Positions 63,912 to 64,000 of a stretch of 64,000 nt of DNA are shown here, one piece after another. The notes under the pieces are model-generated. The model did no database searches, was not told the DNA's origin, and saw only the letters and a program-made list of their open reading frames with translations. The stretch covers positions 42,634-106,633 of the forward strand of contig JAJDAN010000078.1 of assembly GCA_029261855.1 (NCBI GenBank), read 5' to 3'. The stretch's first letter is position 1. Every line of letters starts with the position of its first letter. The DNA comes from Deltaproteobacteria bacterium. GTDB taxonomy: Bacteria; Myxococcota_A; UBA9160; UBA4427. Both the position numbers and the translations under genes were made by a program.

Positions 63912-64000
63912 GGGGGCGGGGGGGGGGGGGGGGGGGGGGGGAGCAGGGGGGGGCGCGCGGGGAGGGGGCGGGGGGGGGGGGAGGGGGGAGGAGGAGGAAG
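63912..64000. other. Poly-G low-complexity tail, probable artefact
   Basis: Almost only G with scattered C, A and T, beginning 36 nt after the hydrolase stop. The base composition is unlike anything else here and resembles dark-cycle poly-G from two-colour sequencing at a contig end. It should not be treated as genomic sequence without reads. Confidence 0.8.

Overview
The window is high-GC, densely packed DNA from a Gram-negative bacterium. It has LPS-kinase, TonB-receptor and lipoprotein genes, a system I cytochrome c maturation cluster, a degenerate EnvC-type M23 protein beside ftsEX, and a PEP-CTERM surface protein. F420 biosynthesis genes (cofE, cofC, cofD), a Cys-type CcmE and several families common in deltaproteobacteria point to a deltaproteobacteria-like or Myxococcota/Binatota-like lineage. 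This placement is inferred from gene content only; there is no rRNA in the window. Many same-strand neighbours overlap by 4 nt (ATGA, GTGA, TTGA and probably CTGA), so non-ATG starts are common and starts were often chosen by such junctions.

Layout. 1-5.5 kb: a nitrate module. A fused DmsB/DmsC-like Fe-S/membrane subunit, followed by the first codons of another gene, diverges from a NarK-type nitrate transporter and a PP2C phosphatase-Ser/Thr kinase fusion. Two divergent sigma-54-like promoters lie between them. 5.6-6.1 kb: an unknown zinc-ribbon protein. 6.5-13.4 kb: a ccm operon on the minus strand (ccmE, ccmF, a novel multidomain membrane protein, ccmA, ccmB, ccmC, ccmD) with no recognisable ccmG or ccmH. 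13.6-16.5 kb: aminotransferase, EngB, methyltransferase, PilZ protein. 16.5-19.3 kb: cofE-cofC-cofD and a lipoprotein. 19.5-22 kb: a propeller-like secreted protein and a PEP-CTERM lamin-tail protein. 22.2-28.1 kb: conserved hypothetical, ftsE, ftsX, EnvC-like protein, C-terminal processing protease, APH-like kinase. 28.1-33.3 kb: xseA, xseB, ispA, dxs, tlyA. 33.4-35.7 kb: A-type Fe-S carrier, cysteine desulfurase, APS kinase. 35.7-39.6 kb: two lipoproteins, then a small protein and a membrane protein on the minus strand. 39.8-44.5 kb: TonB receptor, YfiR-like protein and a CHASE8-HAMP-MCP transducer. 44.6-45.8 kb: a DUF2855 protein whose stop codon lies in a 184-bp MITE-like palindrome. 45.9-54.4 kb: a complete peptide ABC importer and an M16 peptidase lipoprotein. 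54.6-57.6 kb: MshEN-like protein, small unknown protein, LPS kinase and glycosyltransferase. 57.7-62.3 kb: a Gld-type ABC system with a DUF4340 protein. 62.4-63.9 kb: an alpha/beta hydrolase with a beta-helix-like tail. The last ~90 bases are a poly-G run that looks like a sequencing artefact.

The observations most worth following up are the receptor-YfiR-chemoreceptor trio (39.8-44.5 kb), the divergent sigma-54 promoters over the nitrate module with its kinase/phosphatase, the unusual ccm operon with a Cys/Phe CcmE, the probable CTG start of tlyA, and the hydrolase/beta-helix fusion. I found no CRISPR array, tRNA, rRNA, transposase, prophage or origin.
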